Position numbers and translations under genes: made by a program | Notes under the pieces: generated by a model | The model's database searches: none | What the model was told of the DNA's origin: nothing | Seen by the model: only the letters and a program-made list of their open reading frames with translations | Shown here: positions 1 through 8,293 of the stretch, one piece after another | How the letters are laid out: every line of letters starts with the position of its first letter | How positions within the stretch are numbered: position 1 is the stretch's first letter | Assembly: GCF_001707755.1 (NCBI RefSeq) | Contig: NZ_MBDL01000008.1 | Location: 124,001-188,000, forward strand | Length of the DNA: 64,000 nucleotides | From: Acinetobacter celticus | Lineage (GTDB): Bacteria > Pseudomonadota > Gammaproteobacteria > Pseudomonadales > Moraxellaceae | Direction: 5' to 3'

Positions 1-1731
1 TCAGATATTTTTCAGAATTCGACAGAACTTAAGTTAGATAAGCTTAGTTTTTGCCCGACCAATGCAAAAGGCCTGCAAGAATGGCTAGCGGGCGTGTCTA
101 TTTTACAACTCGGCACATCATCTAAATCATTATTCAATGCTTTAGTTGAAATTTCAGAACTCAAGTGTCAAGAAATGCTTCGTTTTGACTTGATTCAGAT
201 CTTGCACCCCACACTGGAAAGTATTCTCACCAGTCTAGAAAAACACTTTGCCAATCAAGGTTTGATTACCACAGATCGAAATGATCAGATTATTGAGCTG
301 GCGATGCTTTTGCGTAGCCACTTTGCTAAAATTTATATTGATATTGCAAAACGTTGTCATCAGCAACTGAGTCAACAAAAATTTTCGATCTTCTCGTTTG
401 GCCATAAAAAAAGTCTACAAACTGCACGCATTGCGTCAATTTATTATGCATTGCAACAACTGTCTTTGTTACTTTACCAACAACAAATGCTTTATACCGC
501 ACCAATGCCTGGTCAGTGGTTAGTTGCACACCAACTGATCGAGTATGCGGTAGAAAATAATTTCTACCAAAGTAATTTGAATCAACTACTGGGCACCCAG
601 CATCAAATTAGTACCATTGCACAAGCTTATTCTCAGCTTATTTTATTGGATATCTTTAATACTAATCAAATTCGCCCCGCAGAGATTCAAGGCTTATTTT
701 TATGTAGCTTTGATTGGGCTAAATTGGTTCAAATTTTACAAAAAGAGACTACGCTTTCACGCTATATAATTGATACAGAAAAAGACCATCCACCTGTTTT
801 CAATACGAATCAAGCTGGACACTATAAACCTGATCTTTTTATATCAACCCAAAGCCTGCTCGATCACTTGGTTGAGATGCAAACAAAAAATGGGCAGTAT
901 TTATCTAAAAATGAAAAATTATTCTTAACCCCTGCTCTGCATTTTCATATTCATAATTTACTCTCTAATAATTCAGAGCGTAGACATGAGCGCTATGAGT
1001 ACTCTGCACAAATTAATATTTGTTTTAGTTTATCTGTAGCACATTTTTATTTATCTAAAGGCAAAACCTTCAACGAGACACTCGATTTAGAGGCGAATTA
1101 TAATTTACACAATGAATCTAGTTTTACCAATTCCATGGAAAACAATATGCAAGCAACATTGTCCAATGCCAAGGCCATTGACCGTGAAGCGAAGCAAATT
1201 CATTCTGCAGAAGTCCTCGATATTAGTGTAAACGGTTACCGAATTAAGTGGACGGGTGAAACGCCAGTACAACTAAAAACAGGTGAATTCATCCTTGTGC
1301 AAGAAAATGCACAAAGCCAATGGCGTGGCGGTGTGATTCGCTGGATTAAACAATCCACAGAAAAAAGTTTGGAAATTGGTCTAGAAGTCTTAACGCAAGA
1401 CATGTTCCCTTGTGCAGCACATGTTCGAACAGATCGCAATACACATAATTATCAACCTGCTTTACTGACCCAAACCTCTCAGCTTGACCAAATTACCACC
1501 ACCTTGATATTGCCAGGTTCAAACCTATTTCGAGAAAAACAAACCATTCATCTACGCCTAGGCAAAGAAGAATTGAAAGTTTATCTCACTAAAGCACAGT
1601 TGATCACGCAAAGCTTTATTCGTTTCGAATATGAATTATTAAATGATCAACAAGAAAGCACTGTAAAAGATTTTATTAACCACCAAGTAAATGAAATCAA
1701 AAATAATGATTTATGGGAAGCATTAAAGTGA
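1..1731 (+). CDS. PilZ-type c-di-GMP-binding protein (5' end outside window)
   Basis: The frame is open from base 1, so the gene begins upstream of the window; the GTG at 94 is only the first internal start-like codon. The first two thirds or so are mostly helical and unrecognised. From about base 970 there is an RxxxR motif (RRHER), and near 1220 a DxSxxG motif (DISVNG), the two signatures with which PilZ domains grip cyclic di-GMP. They are farther apart (about 80 residues) than in a minimal PilZ domain, so an insertion is likely. The stop overlaps the start of a FimX-like gene, which suggests an operon and a shared role in c-di-GMP control, perhaps of type IV pili. The motifs are seen; ligand binding and pilus role are inference. 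Confidence 0.7.
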   Translation, partial: SDIFQNSTELKLDKLSFCPTNAKGLQEWLAGVSILQLGTSSKSLFNALVEISELKCQEMLRFDLIQILHPTLESILTSLEKHFANQGLITTDRNDQIIELAMLLRSHFAKIYIDIAKRCHQQLSQQKFSIFSFGHKKSLQTARIASIYYALQQLSLLLYQQQMLYTAPMPGQWLVAHQLIEYAVENNFYQSNLNQLLGTQHQISTIAQAYSQLILLDIFNTNQIRPAEIQGLFLCSFDWAKLVQILQKETTLSRYIIDTEKDHPPVFNTNQAGHYKPDLFISTQSLLDHLVEMQTKNGQYLSKNEKLFLTPALHFHIHNLLSNNSERRHERYEYSAQINICFSLSVAHFYLSKGKTFNETLDLEANYNLHNESSFTNSMENNMQATLSNAKAIDREAKQIHSAEVLDISVNGYRIKWTGETPVQLKTGEFILVQENAQSQWRGGVIRWIKQSTEKSLEIGLEVLTQDMFPCAAHVRTDRNTHNYQPALLTQTSQLDQITTTLILPGSNLFREKQTIHLRLGKEELKVYLTKAQLITQSFIRFEYELLNDQQESTVKDFINHQVNEIKNNDLWEALK

Positions 1732-3869
1732 GAAATCCATTATTGTCTAAAAAGTTAAAACGTACAGAAACACGTTTACTCATTATCGATGATAATCAAA
1801 TACGTTATAACCAAATCCGTGATCTTTTAACTGCCAGTGAACACCATGTTCAAGCCACGTTGCTAGATGATCTACAGAACTTTGAAAAACAGCTAAATTT
1901 GAATTGGGATCTAGTCATTTTTGGTCGTGCTTATGATTTAAAATATGATCAGGCTTTAAGCTTAATCCGTCTATCAAAGCAACCCAACCTCCCCCTACTT
2001 CTACTCAAACCCAATGACTATGTGGCAGATCAATATGCGCATTATGTGCATAAAGGAATCTACGATATTGTCAATTTGGATAATCCAGATCGTTTTTATA
2101 TCGATATTATTCGTGCACTTTCTTTCAGTCGCTTGGTTCAATCTCAGCAACAATTAATGGATGAGTTGGAAACCGCTCAAACCCAAGCACAATCTTTTGT
2201 TGAAGATAGCCATAAAGCCGTTGCTGTCATTCAAGAAGGTATTCATCTAGAAGCCAATGCAGAATATTTAAAACTCTTTGGTTTTAAAGAAAATGATGAT
2301 GTTATTGGCTTACCATTACTTGATTTACTTCAACCCAAAGATTTGAATGACTTTAAACTCCGTTTTAAAAAGCTCTCTCAAGGACAGTTTGATTTAGGTC
2401 GTTTTGAACTTGATTCACAAAATACTCAGGTTTCAACTCAAAACCCATTAAAAATTGAATTCATCCCAGCAACCGAAGATGATGCGTTACAAATTACCAT
2501 TGATATCGGCAGTGAAAATTCAGCTCACTCATCAACTTCAGAAAAAAATGTAGCGAAGCCAAATACCTATCAATTATTAAAACGTACTATTACCAAACAA
2601 CCATCTGATATTAATGCCTTGGTTATTTTTTCTCTGGCATCCTGCGCAGAAGAAATTTTTCAAGTAAATTGGGAAACTTTTAAATCATATTTTCATGAAC
2701 TTAAAGCCTTTCTCAAAGAACAAACTCATGCACCATTATTTCAATTGGAAAGTGGCGTTTATGTAGGACTGTTTCAAGCAGAGTCTAAAGCAAAATTAGA
2801 GTCTAAATTAATTGGCCTCAACTCACTGACTAAACCGCAACTGCTTACATTGAAACAAGATTCATATCCGTTAAATCTTAAAATAGGCTATACCATCTTA
2901 GACAATGACATTCGAGATGAAGCTCATTTTGATCAATTTATTGCACAAGCTTTCGTTACAACATTACCTCAAAGTTTACCAAAACCTGAACTCGATCTTT
3001 CTATGCCTGAGTTACAGTTTTCAATTCAAGAACCTGAAATTGTCGTACCTTCTGAAAGTCTAAATATTAATTTTAGTAAACCTGAGGTTGAAATACCGAC
3101 TGAAATTCTCAATGAACCCGCTATTATTAAAGCTCTACGCACATGCTTGGAACGAGGTGAAATTCATTTAAAATATCAACAACTCTATGATAAAGAAGAT
3201 GTAAATCTTTATACTTATGAAGTTACCAGTGGGTTTATTTTTAATAACAAATGGAAAGACATTACACAATTACGCGAACTTGCTGAAGATCAGGAACTTT
3301 CAATTAAATTAGACCGATGGATTTTAGTCGAATCATGTAAACAATTACATAATTTTATTATTCAATATCCAGATGCAAAATTGATTGTGAATTTAAACAA
3401 AGAAGTCTTGTTGCAAGACCGTACTTTCCCTGAGTTTATTTCAAAATTAATCACGATTATTCGCAGTAAACAACAATATCCTTTAAGTCTTCAATTTTCT
3501 GCAGATGATGTGAATCAAAATATTCCAGATGCGCAAAAGGCAATTGTAGAACTACATAAAAATGGTGCTGAAGTAACTTTACGTGATTTTGGCCACTCTA
3601 TGTTCAGTGAAACCTTGTTGCGCCAAGTGGACGTCAATGGCTTAACACTGCATAAAAGCTTAACTGAAATGTTGAGTTCAGATAAACAATGTGCTGAACT
3701 TCAAGAAAAAATCACCAGTTACCATGAAATTAAAAACGTGCAAATTATGTTACGAGAGTTAAATGATATGACTTCATTTGCAAATGCTTGGAACGTTGAT
3801 GCCCGCTTCATTCAAGGCGATTACTTCCAGAAAAAACTCGATCATCTTATTGATGTGCAAGACCAATAA
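1728..3869 (+). CDS. fimX: FimX-like protein: REC-like, PAS, degenerate GGDEF and EAL domains
   Basis: A protein of about 713 residues laid out like Pseudomonas FimX: a receiver-like domain opening with LLIIDDNQ (about 1-130), a PAS-like domain (about 150-260), a GGDEF remnant in which the signature is replaced by ESGVY, and a C-terminal EAL domain. The EAL motif reads EVT and the DDFG motif reads RDFG, so phosphodiesterase activity is unlikely. FimX is known as a non-catalytic c-di-GMP receptor that promotes type IV pilus assembly and twitching. The GTG at 1728 overlaps the upstream TGA and has GGGAAG in front; an in-frame ATG at 1713 is the alternative. Coupling to a PilZ-type gene fits the known FimX-PilZ partnership. 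The domain order is visible; the pilus role is inferred. Confidence 0.75.
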   Translation: MRNPLLSKKLKRTETRLLIIDDNQIRYNQIRDLLTASEHHVQATLLDDLQNFEKQLNLNWDLVIFGRAYDLKYDQALSLIRLSKQPNLPLLLLKPNDYVADQYAHYVHKGIYDIVNLDNPDRFYIDIIRALSFSRLVQSQQQLMDELETAQTQAQSFVEDSHKAVAVIQEGIHLEANAEYLKLFGFKENDDVIGLPLLDLLQPKDLNDFKLRFKKLSQGQFDLGRFELDSQNTQVSTQNPLKIEFIPATEDDALQITIDIGSENSAHSSTSEKNVAKPNTYQLLKRTITKQPSDINALVIFSLASCAEEIFQVNWETFKSYFHELKAFLKEQTHAPLFQLESGVYVGLFQAESKAKLESKLIGLNSLTKPQLLTLKQDSYPLNLKIGYTILDNDIRDEAHFDQFIAQAFVTTLPQSLPKPELDLSMPELQFSIQEPEIVVPSESLNINFSKPEVEIPTEILNEPAIIKALRTCLERGEIHLKYQQLYDKEDVNLYTYEVTSGFIFNNKWKDITQLRELAEDQELSIKLDRWILVESCKQLHNFIIQYPDAKLIVNLNKEVLLQDRTFPEFISKLITIIRSKQQYPLSLQFSADDVNQNIPDAQKAIVELHKNGAEVTLRDFGHSMFSETLLRQVDVNGLTLHKSLTEMLSSDKQCAELQEKITSYHEIKNVQIMLRELNDMTSFANAWNVDARFIQGDYFQKKLDHLIDVQDQ

Positions 3870-3942
3870 AGTCTTGCGCACTTCCTCTCTACTTTAAGGT
3901 CTCATCGATTAAAAACATCTTTAAACCTTAAAATAGAGGAAT

Positions 3943-3974
3943 AAAAAAAACGGGCATAAAGCCCGTTTTTTTTA
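3943..3974. terminator. Bidirectional rho-independent terminator
   Basis: AACGGGC-ATAAA-GCCCGTT hairpin flanked by an A-run on the left and a T-run on the right. It lies between the convergent fimX-like gene and rpmE, so it can serve both strands. Confidence 0.85.
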
Positions 3975-3983
3975 TTCTGAGTA

Positions 3984-4211
3984 TTAATCGCGTTTGATTG
4001 AACGTGACATACCAGAAAAACGTTGTTTGAACTTGTCGATACGACCGCCAGTGTCAACGTTCTTTTGCTTACCAGTGTAGAATGGGTGGCAAGCTGAACA
4101 TACGTCTAAGTAAAGAGTTTCTTTACCAGTAGCTGAACGAGTTTCGATTACGTTACCGCATGAACATGTAGCAACTAATTTTTCGTATTTTGGGTGAATA
4201 TCGGCGCGCAT
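3984..4211 (-). CDS. rpmE: 50S ribosomal protein bL31
   Basis: A 75-residue ribosomal protein of the large subunit, bL31, which helps bridge the two subunits. It begins [12 protein letters not shown] and carries the zinc-binding cysteines as CSC and CSAC, so it is the zinc-containing (C+) form rather than the zinc-independent paralogue. An in-frame ATG five codons upstream was rejected because its ATGGAG contains the GGAG ribosome-binding site for the ATG at 4211. The gene stands alone with its own promoter and a leader of about 160 nt, and shares a terminator with the convergent fimX-like gene. Confidence 0.96.
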   Translation of the reverse strand: MRADIHPKYEKLVATCSCGNVIETRSATGKETLYLDVCSACHPFYTGKQKNVDTGGRIDKFKQRFSGMSRSIKRD

Positions 4212-4406
4212 CGTCGATGACTCCATAAAAGTAAGAAGGTTTAGCTGTCATCGCAATTGATCACTCTCCCCTAAGGAGGACGTGCTGTGGTAAAACAGCA
4301 GATCAACACCATAACAGACCATTCTCTTGGCCCACCGAAACGGATACCGTCAGGGCTAAGCACAACAAGTGGACGCTATTATACGAAATAAATCCATATA
4401 AAGCGA
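4212..4406 (-). promoter_or_regulatory. rpmE promoter and ~160-nt 5' leader
   Basis: On the minus strand a perfect TATAAT lies at 4378-4383, with a weak -35 about 17 bp upstream. Transcription would start near 4371, leaving about 160 nt untranslated before rpmE. The leader can fold: CTTAGCCC near its 5' end nearly pairs with GGGCCAAG, and TGCTG/CAGCA forms a stem with an 8-nt loop around 4284-4301. A bL31 autoregulatory leader has been described in gammaproteobacteria; whether this one belongs to that class needs a covariance search. The promoter is seen, the regulatory role is inference. Confidence 0.6.
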
Positions 4407-4407
4407 A

Positions 4408-5388
4408 TTATTCTTGGTCTGCACCCGCAGACTGTTTAGCCCAATAATTTGCAATTACGCCACAAACCATTAACTGTATTTGGTGAAAAATCATGATGGG
4501 CAACACAATCATGCCTAAAGGCTGACCAATAAATAAAATCTGTGCCATTGGTACACCACTGGCCAAGGTTTTCTTGGAACCACAAAAGAAAATTGCTTTT
4601 TGATCAGCCCGATTAAAGCCCATCCAACGTGGAATATACAGGGTCAATAACATAATAAGGGTCAGCAATACTGAACACACTATAATTAATAAAATCAGGG
4701 TTTTCCCACTCACCTGATGCCACAGTCCTGCAACCACTGCACTGCTAAATGCACCATACACCACCATCAAAATTGAGCCTTGATCAAACGCTTTTACAAT
4801 ACTGGGCATTTTTTGCATATACGGTAGGACATATGGGCGAAGTATTTGACCCAAAATAAAAGGAATCAGCAATAACAAGGTAATTTGAATAATAGAAGCT
4901 GTTGGATCAAAGCCATGATCTGACTGGCCTAAAATAAAAAAACTGACTAAAACAGGCGTAATAAACATACCAATCAAATTGGAAAATGATGCACTACAAA
5001 TTGCGCCTGCAACATTCCCTTGTGCCACCGATGTAAATGCAATTGAAGATTGCACCGTAGACGGCAAAAAGCACATAAATAGAAAACCCCAATACAACTC
5101 TTGGCCTAACATCGGCACAAGTATAGGCTTCGCAAGTAAACCTAACACTGGAAATAAAGCGAAGGTGAATGTAAACACCAAAGCATGCATTTTCCAGTGC
5201 ATTATCCCTTCAATGACCGCTTCTCGTGAAAGCTTTGCGCCATGTAAGAAAAATAAAATAGCAATTGCAGCCGTTGTAATGACACCAAAAATGTCAGCTG
5301 ATTTTCCATAAACAGGGAAAAAACTCGCTAAAATTACCATAACAAATAAAAGCACTGTGAACCTGTCCAGCGCCAGCATTTTTAACAT
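4408..5388 (-). CDS. Bile acid:sodium symporter (BASS) family transporter, YfeH-like
   Basis: A 326-residue inner-membrane protein with about ten hydrophobic segments, typical of the BASS/YfeH family (bile-acid:Na+ symporter fold). The start MLKMLALDRFTVLLF leads directly into the first membrane segment. The segment GSKKTLASGVPMA matches the conserved crossover region of the family. Members of the YfeH group have no firmly assigned substrate; organic-anion or metabolite uptake with sodium is the usual assumption. It sits alone between gloA and rpmE, on the same strand as both, with its own upstream gap. Confidence 0.8.
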   Translation of the reverse strand: MLKMLALDRFTVLLFVMVILASFFPVYGKSADIFGVITTAAIAILFFLHGAKLSREAVIEGIMHWKMHALVFTFTFALFPVLGLLAKPILVPMLGQELYWGFLFMCFLPSTVQSSIAFTSVAQGNVAGAICSASFSNLIGMFITPVLVSFFILGQSDHGFDPTASIIQITLLLLIPFILGQILRPYVLPYMQKMPSIVKAFDQGSILMVVYGAFSSAVVAGLWHQVSGKTLILLIIVCSVLLTLIMLLTLYIPRWMGFNRADQKAIFFCGSKKTLASGVPMAQILFIGQPLGMIVLPIMIFHQIQLMVCGVIANYWAKQSAGADQE

Positions 5389-5433
5389 ATTTACATCCTG
5401 TAATTTATTAAAAAGTATAAAAACTTAACCATG

Positions 5434-5484
5434 AAAAAACCCAGTACGATTATTTTACCTATTGGTAAGTTTTATCTTACTGGG
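5434..5484 (-). terminator. Terminator downstream of gloA
   Basis: Minus strand: CCCAGTA pairs with TACTGGG and is followed by six T. The large loop holds a second small hairpin (TTACC/GGTAA). It is placed to end the ampG-gloA transcript. Confidence 0.55.
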
Positions 5485-5552
5485 TCTCATCAATAAAGCT
5501 AATTTTCTAGTTTAATGTTCAACATTTTTCTAAACTATGGCTTTATTCATAC

Positions 5553-5954
5553 TCAATTATTACGTGCATGTTCGTCTTGCTGAATCAGTTCAATTTTATA
5601 ACCATCAGGATCTTCAACAAAAGCAATCACTGTTGTACCGCCTTTCATTGGGCCAGCTTCGCGTATTACATTGCCACCACGCGCTTTAATGTCATCACAT
5701 GCTTGGTAGGCATTATCTACACCAATTGCAATATGACCATAAGCATTGCCTTGTTCATAACTAGCTGTATCCCAATTATGGGTGAGCTCTAACACAGTAT
5801 GATGTTCTTCATCACCATAACCCACAAATGCTAAAGTAAAGCGACCTTCTTCATAATCACGCTGACGAAGTAAAGTCATACCGAGCACTTCAGTATAGAA
5901 CTGCAAAGAACGTTCTAAATTGCCTACACGTAACATGGTATGAAGCATGCGCAT
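5553..5954 (-). CDS. gloA: Lactoylglutathione lyase (glyoxalase I)
   Basis: A 133-residue glyoxalase I that isomerises the hemithioacetal of methylglyoxal and glutathione to S-lactoylglutathione in the cytoplasm. The four metal ligands are in place: His in MLHTML, Glu in VLELTHN, His in GHIAIGV and Glu in YKIELIQ. The short length is that of the nickel-type bacterial enzyme. The ATG at 5954 is preferred over a GTG at 5963 because AAGG lies 8 bases before it and the product then starts MRMLHTML, as usual. It begins 1 bp after the ampG stop, so translation of the two is probably coupled. Confidence 0.93.
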   Translation of the reverse strand: MRMLHTMLRVGNLERSLQFYTEVLGMTLLRQRDYEEGRFTLAFVGYGDEEHHTVLELTHNWDTASYEQGNAYGHIAIGVDNAYQACDDIKARGGNVIREAGPMKGGTTVIAFVEDPDGYKIELIQQDEHARNN

Positions 5955-5955
5955 A

Positions 5956-8115
5956 TTATTCACCTTTTCGATTCAATTGTGCATTGTTATGGTCACGCAA
6001 TAATCTTCCGACCCAAACCACTAAAAATAAAATGGGAATACCAATTAAAGTAGTCATCAGGAAGAATTTTGGATAACCAATATTGCTGACTATTGTACCT
6101 GAATAGCCACCCAAAATCTTAGGGGTAAGCGTCATTAAAGAACTGAAAATTGCGTATTGAACAGCCGTAAATGACACACTGGTTAAACTAGACAAAAACG
6201 CAATAAAAGCAGCGCCTGCTAAGCCTGAAGCTAAATTATCAATAATAATTGCAAAATATAACCACAACGAACTATAAGATTTAATCACCTTGCCTTTTAG
6301 TTCAACTTGCCCTTGATCATCGGTAATTGCCAAATTCATTGGCTGAATATCAATGTCTAGTGTACCGGCCCTATTGGCTACAGTATTGACCTTATACCGA
6401 TGCTCTACACTGCTCTGAATTTTATTGCCTTCAAGTAATTGTGCAGTGATTGATTGACTTGGAGACTGTGCTAATGCATCACCTGAAATTGCTACGCTAA
6501 AAATACCATCTTTATCCAATTTCGCTTCAAATGGTTTGCCATCTAAAGTCACTTGAATCTTTTGATTTTCATTCAATGCTTGTGCAAACTGGCCACGAAC
6601 GACCACACTATTTTGACTTTCATTGGCATTAATTAAGTTGTCCGCAGTCACTGGTAATAACAATAATTGTGTTGCATCTGCACCATTTAGATACGGCATT
6701 GCAACGGTCGTCGGGGCGCTATCATCATTCAAATAACTGGCTTCAACCTGAATTTGTTGTGCCAATTTTAAGCTTTCAACAGGTACTTTCAGTTTCCACG
6801 CGCCCGTCTCATCGGATTGCACTGTATAAGTCTGTCCACCAGCGATGACAGTTACATCATTTAATGGCTGACCAGATTTAACCAAACCAATAAAAATAAG
6901 ATTGGTCGAACTGGCCAAAACGGCCCCCACAAACATCAATTTCATGATATTCATACGCTGTGCAAGCAAGCCTCCTAAAAAGCCCCCCACTAAGCTAAAA
7001 ATCACCCCATAAACTTTAACTGCTTCTGCAATTTGTTCTTTACTAAAGTTAAGGTCTTGATAAAAAACGTTAGAGATCACCCCTGCAATAATGTCAGAAA
7101 TTCGATAAAAACCAATCAATAACAACAACACCAAAGCCAACTTCATTCCATACCGCTTAAAGAAGTCTGCAATAGGATTGACCCATGTTTCATAGGCCAT
7201 TTGCTGGTTGACTGCTCCCATTTTTACCAAGAGTGATCCTACGGCTAAAGCTACAGCTCCCGAACCAATAAAACGTACGGCTTCAAAACAAAATAATAAA
7301 AGCGAATCTTTAATATGAAGTTGAGCTTTCAATGCCTCAACAGCATGACCTGAAAAAATATAAGTCACAACAAAACTGATGACTGCAACAAAAAACACAG
7401 CCACAAGTCGATAATAATCGATGCGTTTATAGTCCTTATGGACACGCTCTACTTGTGGCTCTCGGATAATTAACGTGGTGATAATTCCCACCGACATAAC
7501 ACCCGCCATCGCTAAGTAAGTGGTTCTCCATGCTTCATAGATATAATTGCCTTTGGCTGTACCTAAATATGCTGCTAAAAATAATGCACCCGCACCCGCA
7601 ACAATCATTCCAATACGGTAACCTGCATTATAAGTAGAGGCTAACACCGTCTGTAATTCAGTTTCTGCCAATTCAATTCGATAAGCATCTATGACAATAT
7701 CTTGTGTGGCTGCCGAAAAACCTAACAGCACTGCACCAACTGCCATTTGATAAAGATAGCTTTGACCTAAAGATGGATCTGAAAATGCCATAATACAAAT
7801 AGCACAAATAATCAGACATTGTGCAATGAGCAACCATGCTCTTCGTCGGCCCAACAATTTAGTTAAAAATGGAACGGGTAATTCATCAATTAAGGGCGCC
7901 CAAACAAATTTAAACGAGTAACCCAATGCGGCCCAACTAAAAAAAGTCACGGCGCTTTTATCAATTCCTGCTTCACCTAACCAAAGAGATAAACTGGAAA
8001 AAATCAACAGAATAGGAATACCTGCTGAAAAACCCAGAAACAGCATAATTAAGGCGCGACGATCTAAAAATGCGGTAAAAGCCGATTTCCATCCGGAAGT
8101 TTGTGTTGTCATCAC
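5956..8115 (-). CDS. ampG: AmpG-type muropeptide permease with periplasmic Ig-like insertion
   Basis: A 719-residue MFS permease. The N-terminal half matches AmpG, which imports anhydro-muropeptides for cell-wall recycling (FLGFSAGIP near residue 28, WAPLIDELP near 72, GRRRAW near 89). It is much longer than E. coli AmpG (491 residues) because of about 200 mostly hydrophilic residues at roughly 413-612, before the final membrane segments. That insertion is rich in beta strands and resembles Ig-like repeats of Bap adhesins (for example NINANES-type spacing and [14 protein letters not shown]). In many bacteria AmpG affects beta-lactamase induction; a class C enzyme is encoded 11 kb away, but no AmpR is seen here. 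Family sure; insertion's function unknown. Confidence 0.82.
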   Translation of the reverse strand: MMTTQTSGWKSAFTAFLDRRALIMLFLGFSAGIPILLIFSSLSLWLGEAGIDKSAVTFFSWAALGYSFKFVWAPLIDELPVPFLTKLLGRRRAWLLIAQCLIICAICIMAFSDPSLGQSYLYQMAVGAVLLGFSAATQDIVIDAYRIELAETELQTVLASTYNAGYRIGMIVAGAGALFLAAYLGTAKGNYIYEAWRTTYLAMAGVMSVGIITTLIIREPQVERVHKDYKRIDYYRLVAVFFVAVISFVVTYIFSGHAVEALKAQLHIKDSLLLFCFEAVRFIGSGAVALAVGSLLVKMGAVNQQMAYETWVNPIADFFKRYGMKLALVLLLLIGFYRISDIIAGVISNVFYQDLNFSKEQIAEAVKVYGVIFSLVGGFLGGLLAQRMNIMKLMFVGAVLASSTNLIFIGLVKSGQPLNDVTVIAGGQTYTVQSDETGAWKLKVPVESLKLAQQIQVEASYLNDDSAPTTVAMPYLNGADATQLLLLPVTADNLINANESQNSVVVRGQFAQALNENQKIQVTLDGKPFEAKLDKDGIFSVAISGDALAQSPSQSITAQLLEGNKIQSSVEHRYKVNTVANRAGTLDIDIQPMNLAITDDQGQVELKGKVIKSYSSLWLYFAIIIDNLASGLAGAAFIAFLSSLTSVSFTAVQYAIFSSLMTLTPKILGGYSGTIVSNIGYPKFFLMTTLIGIPILFLVVWVGRLLRDHNNAQLNRKGE

Positions 8116-8293
8116 ATTATTTTTGTCTAAAAACGATTGTTGCTATTCAAACGCTTAATCGTATTTGTTTCAACAACATTTATGAAATCATTCTTTTATT
8201 TTATCGATTAAATCATAGCGCTAGCTTGATCTTTTTACAGAATCCAGTATACCTTTAAATCCTGCCGTCATTAATTTGTTTTGGATTTAACCT

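Noticed and set aside
4979-5311. Frame of 110 codons opposite the BASS transporter
   Set aside because: Lies wholly antisense to a clear membrane protein gene; no ribosome-binding site or recognisable product.
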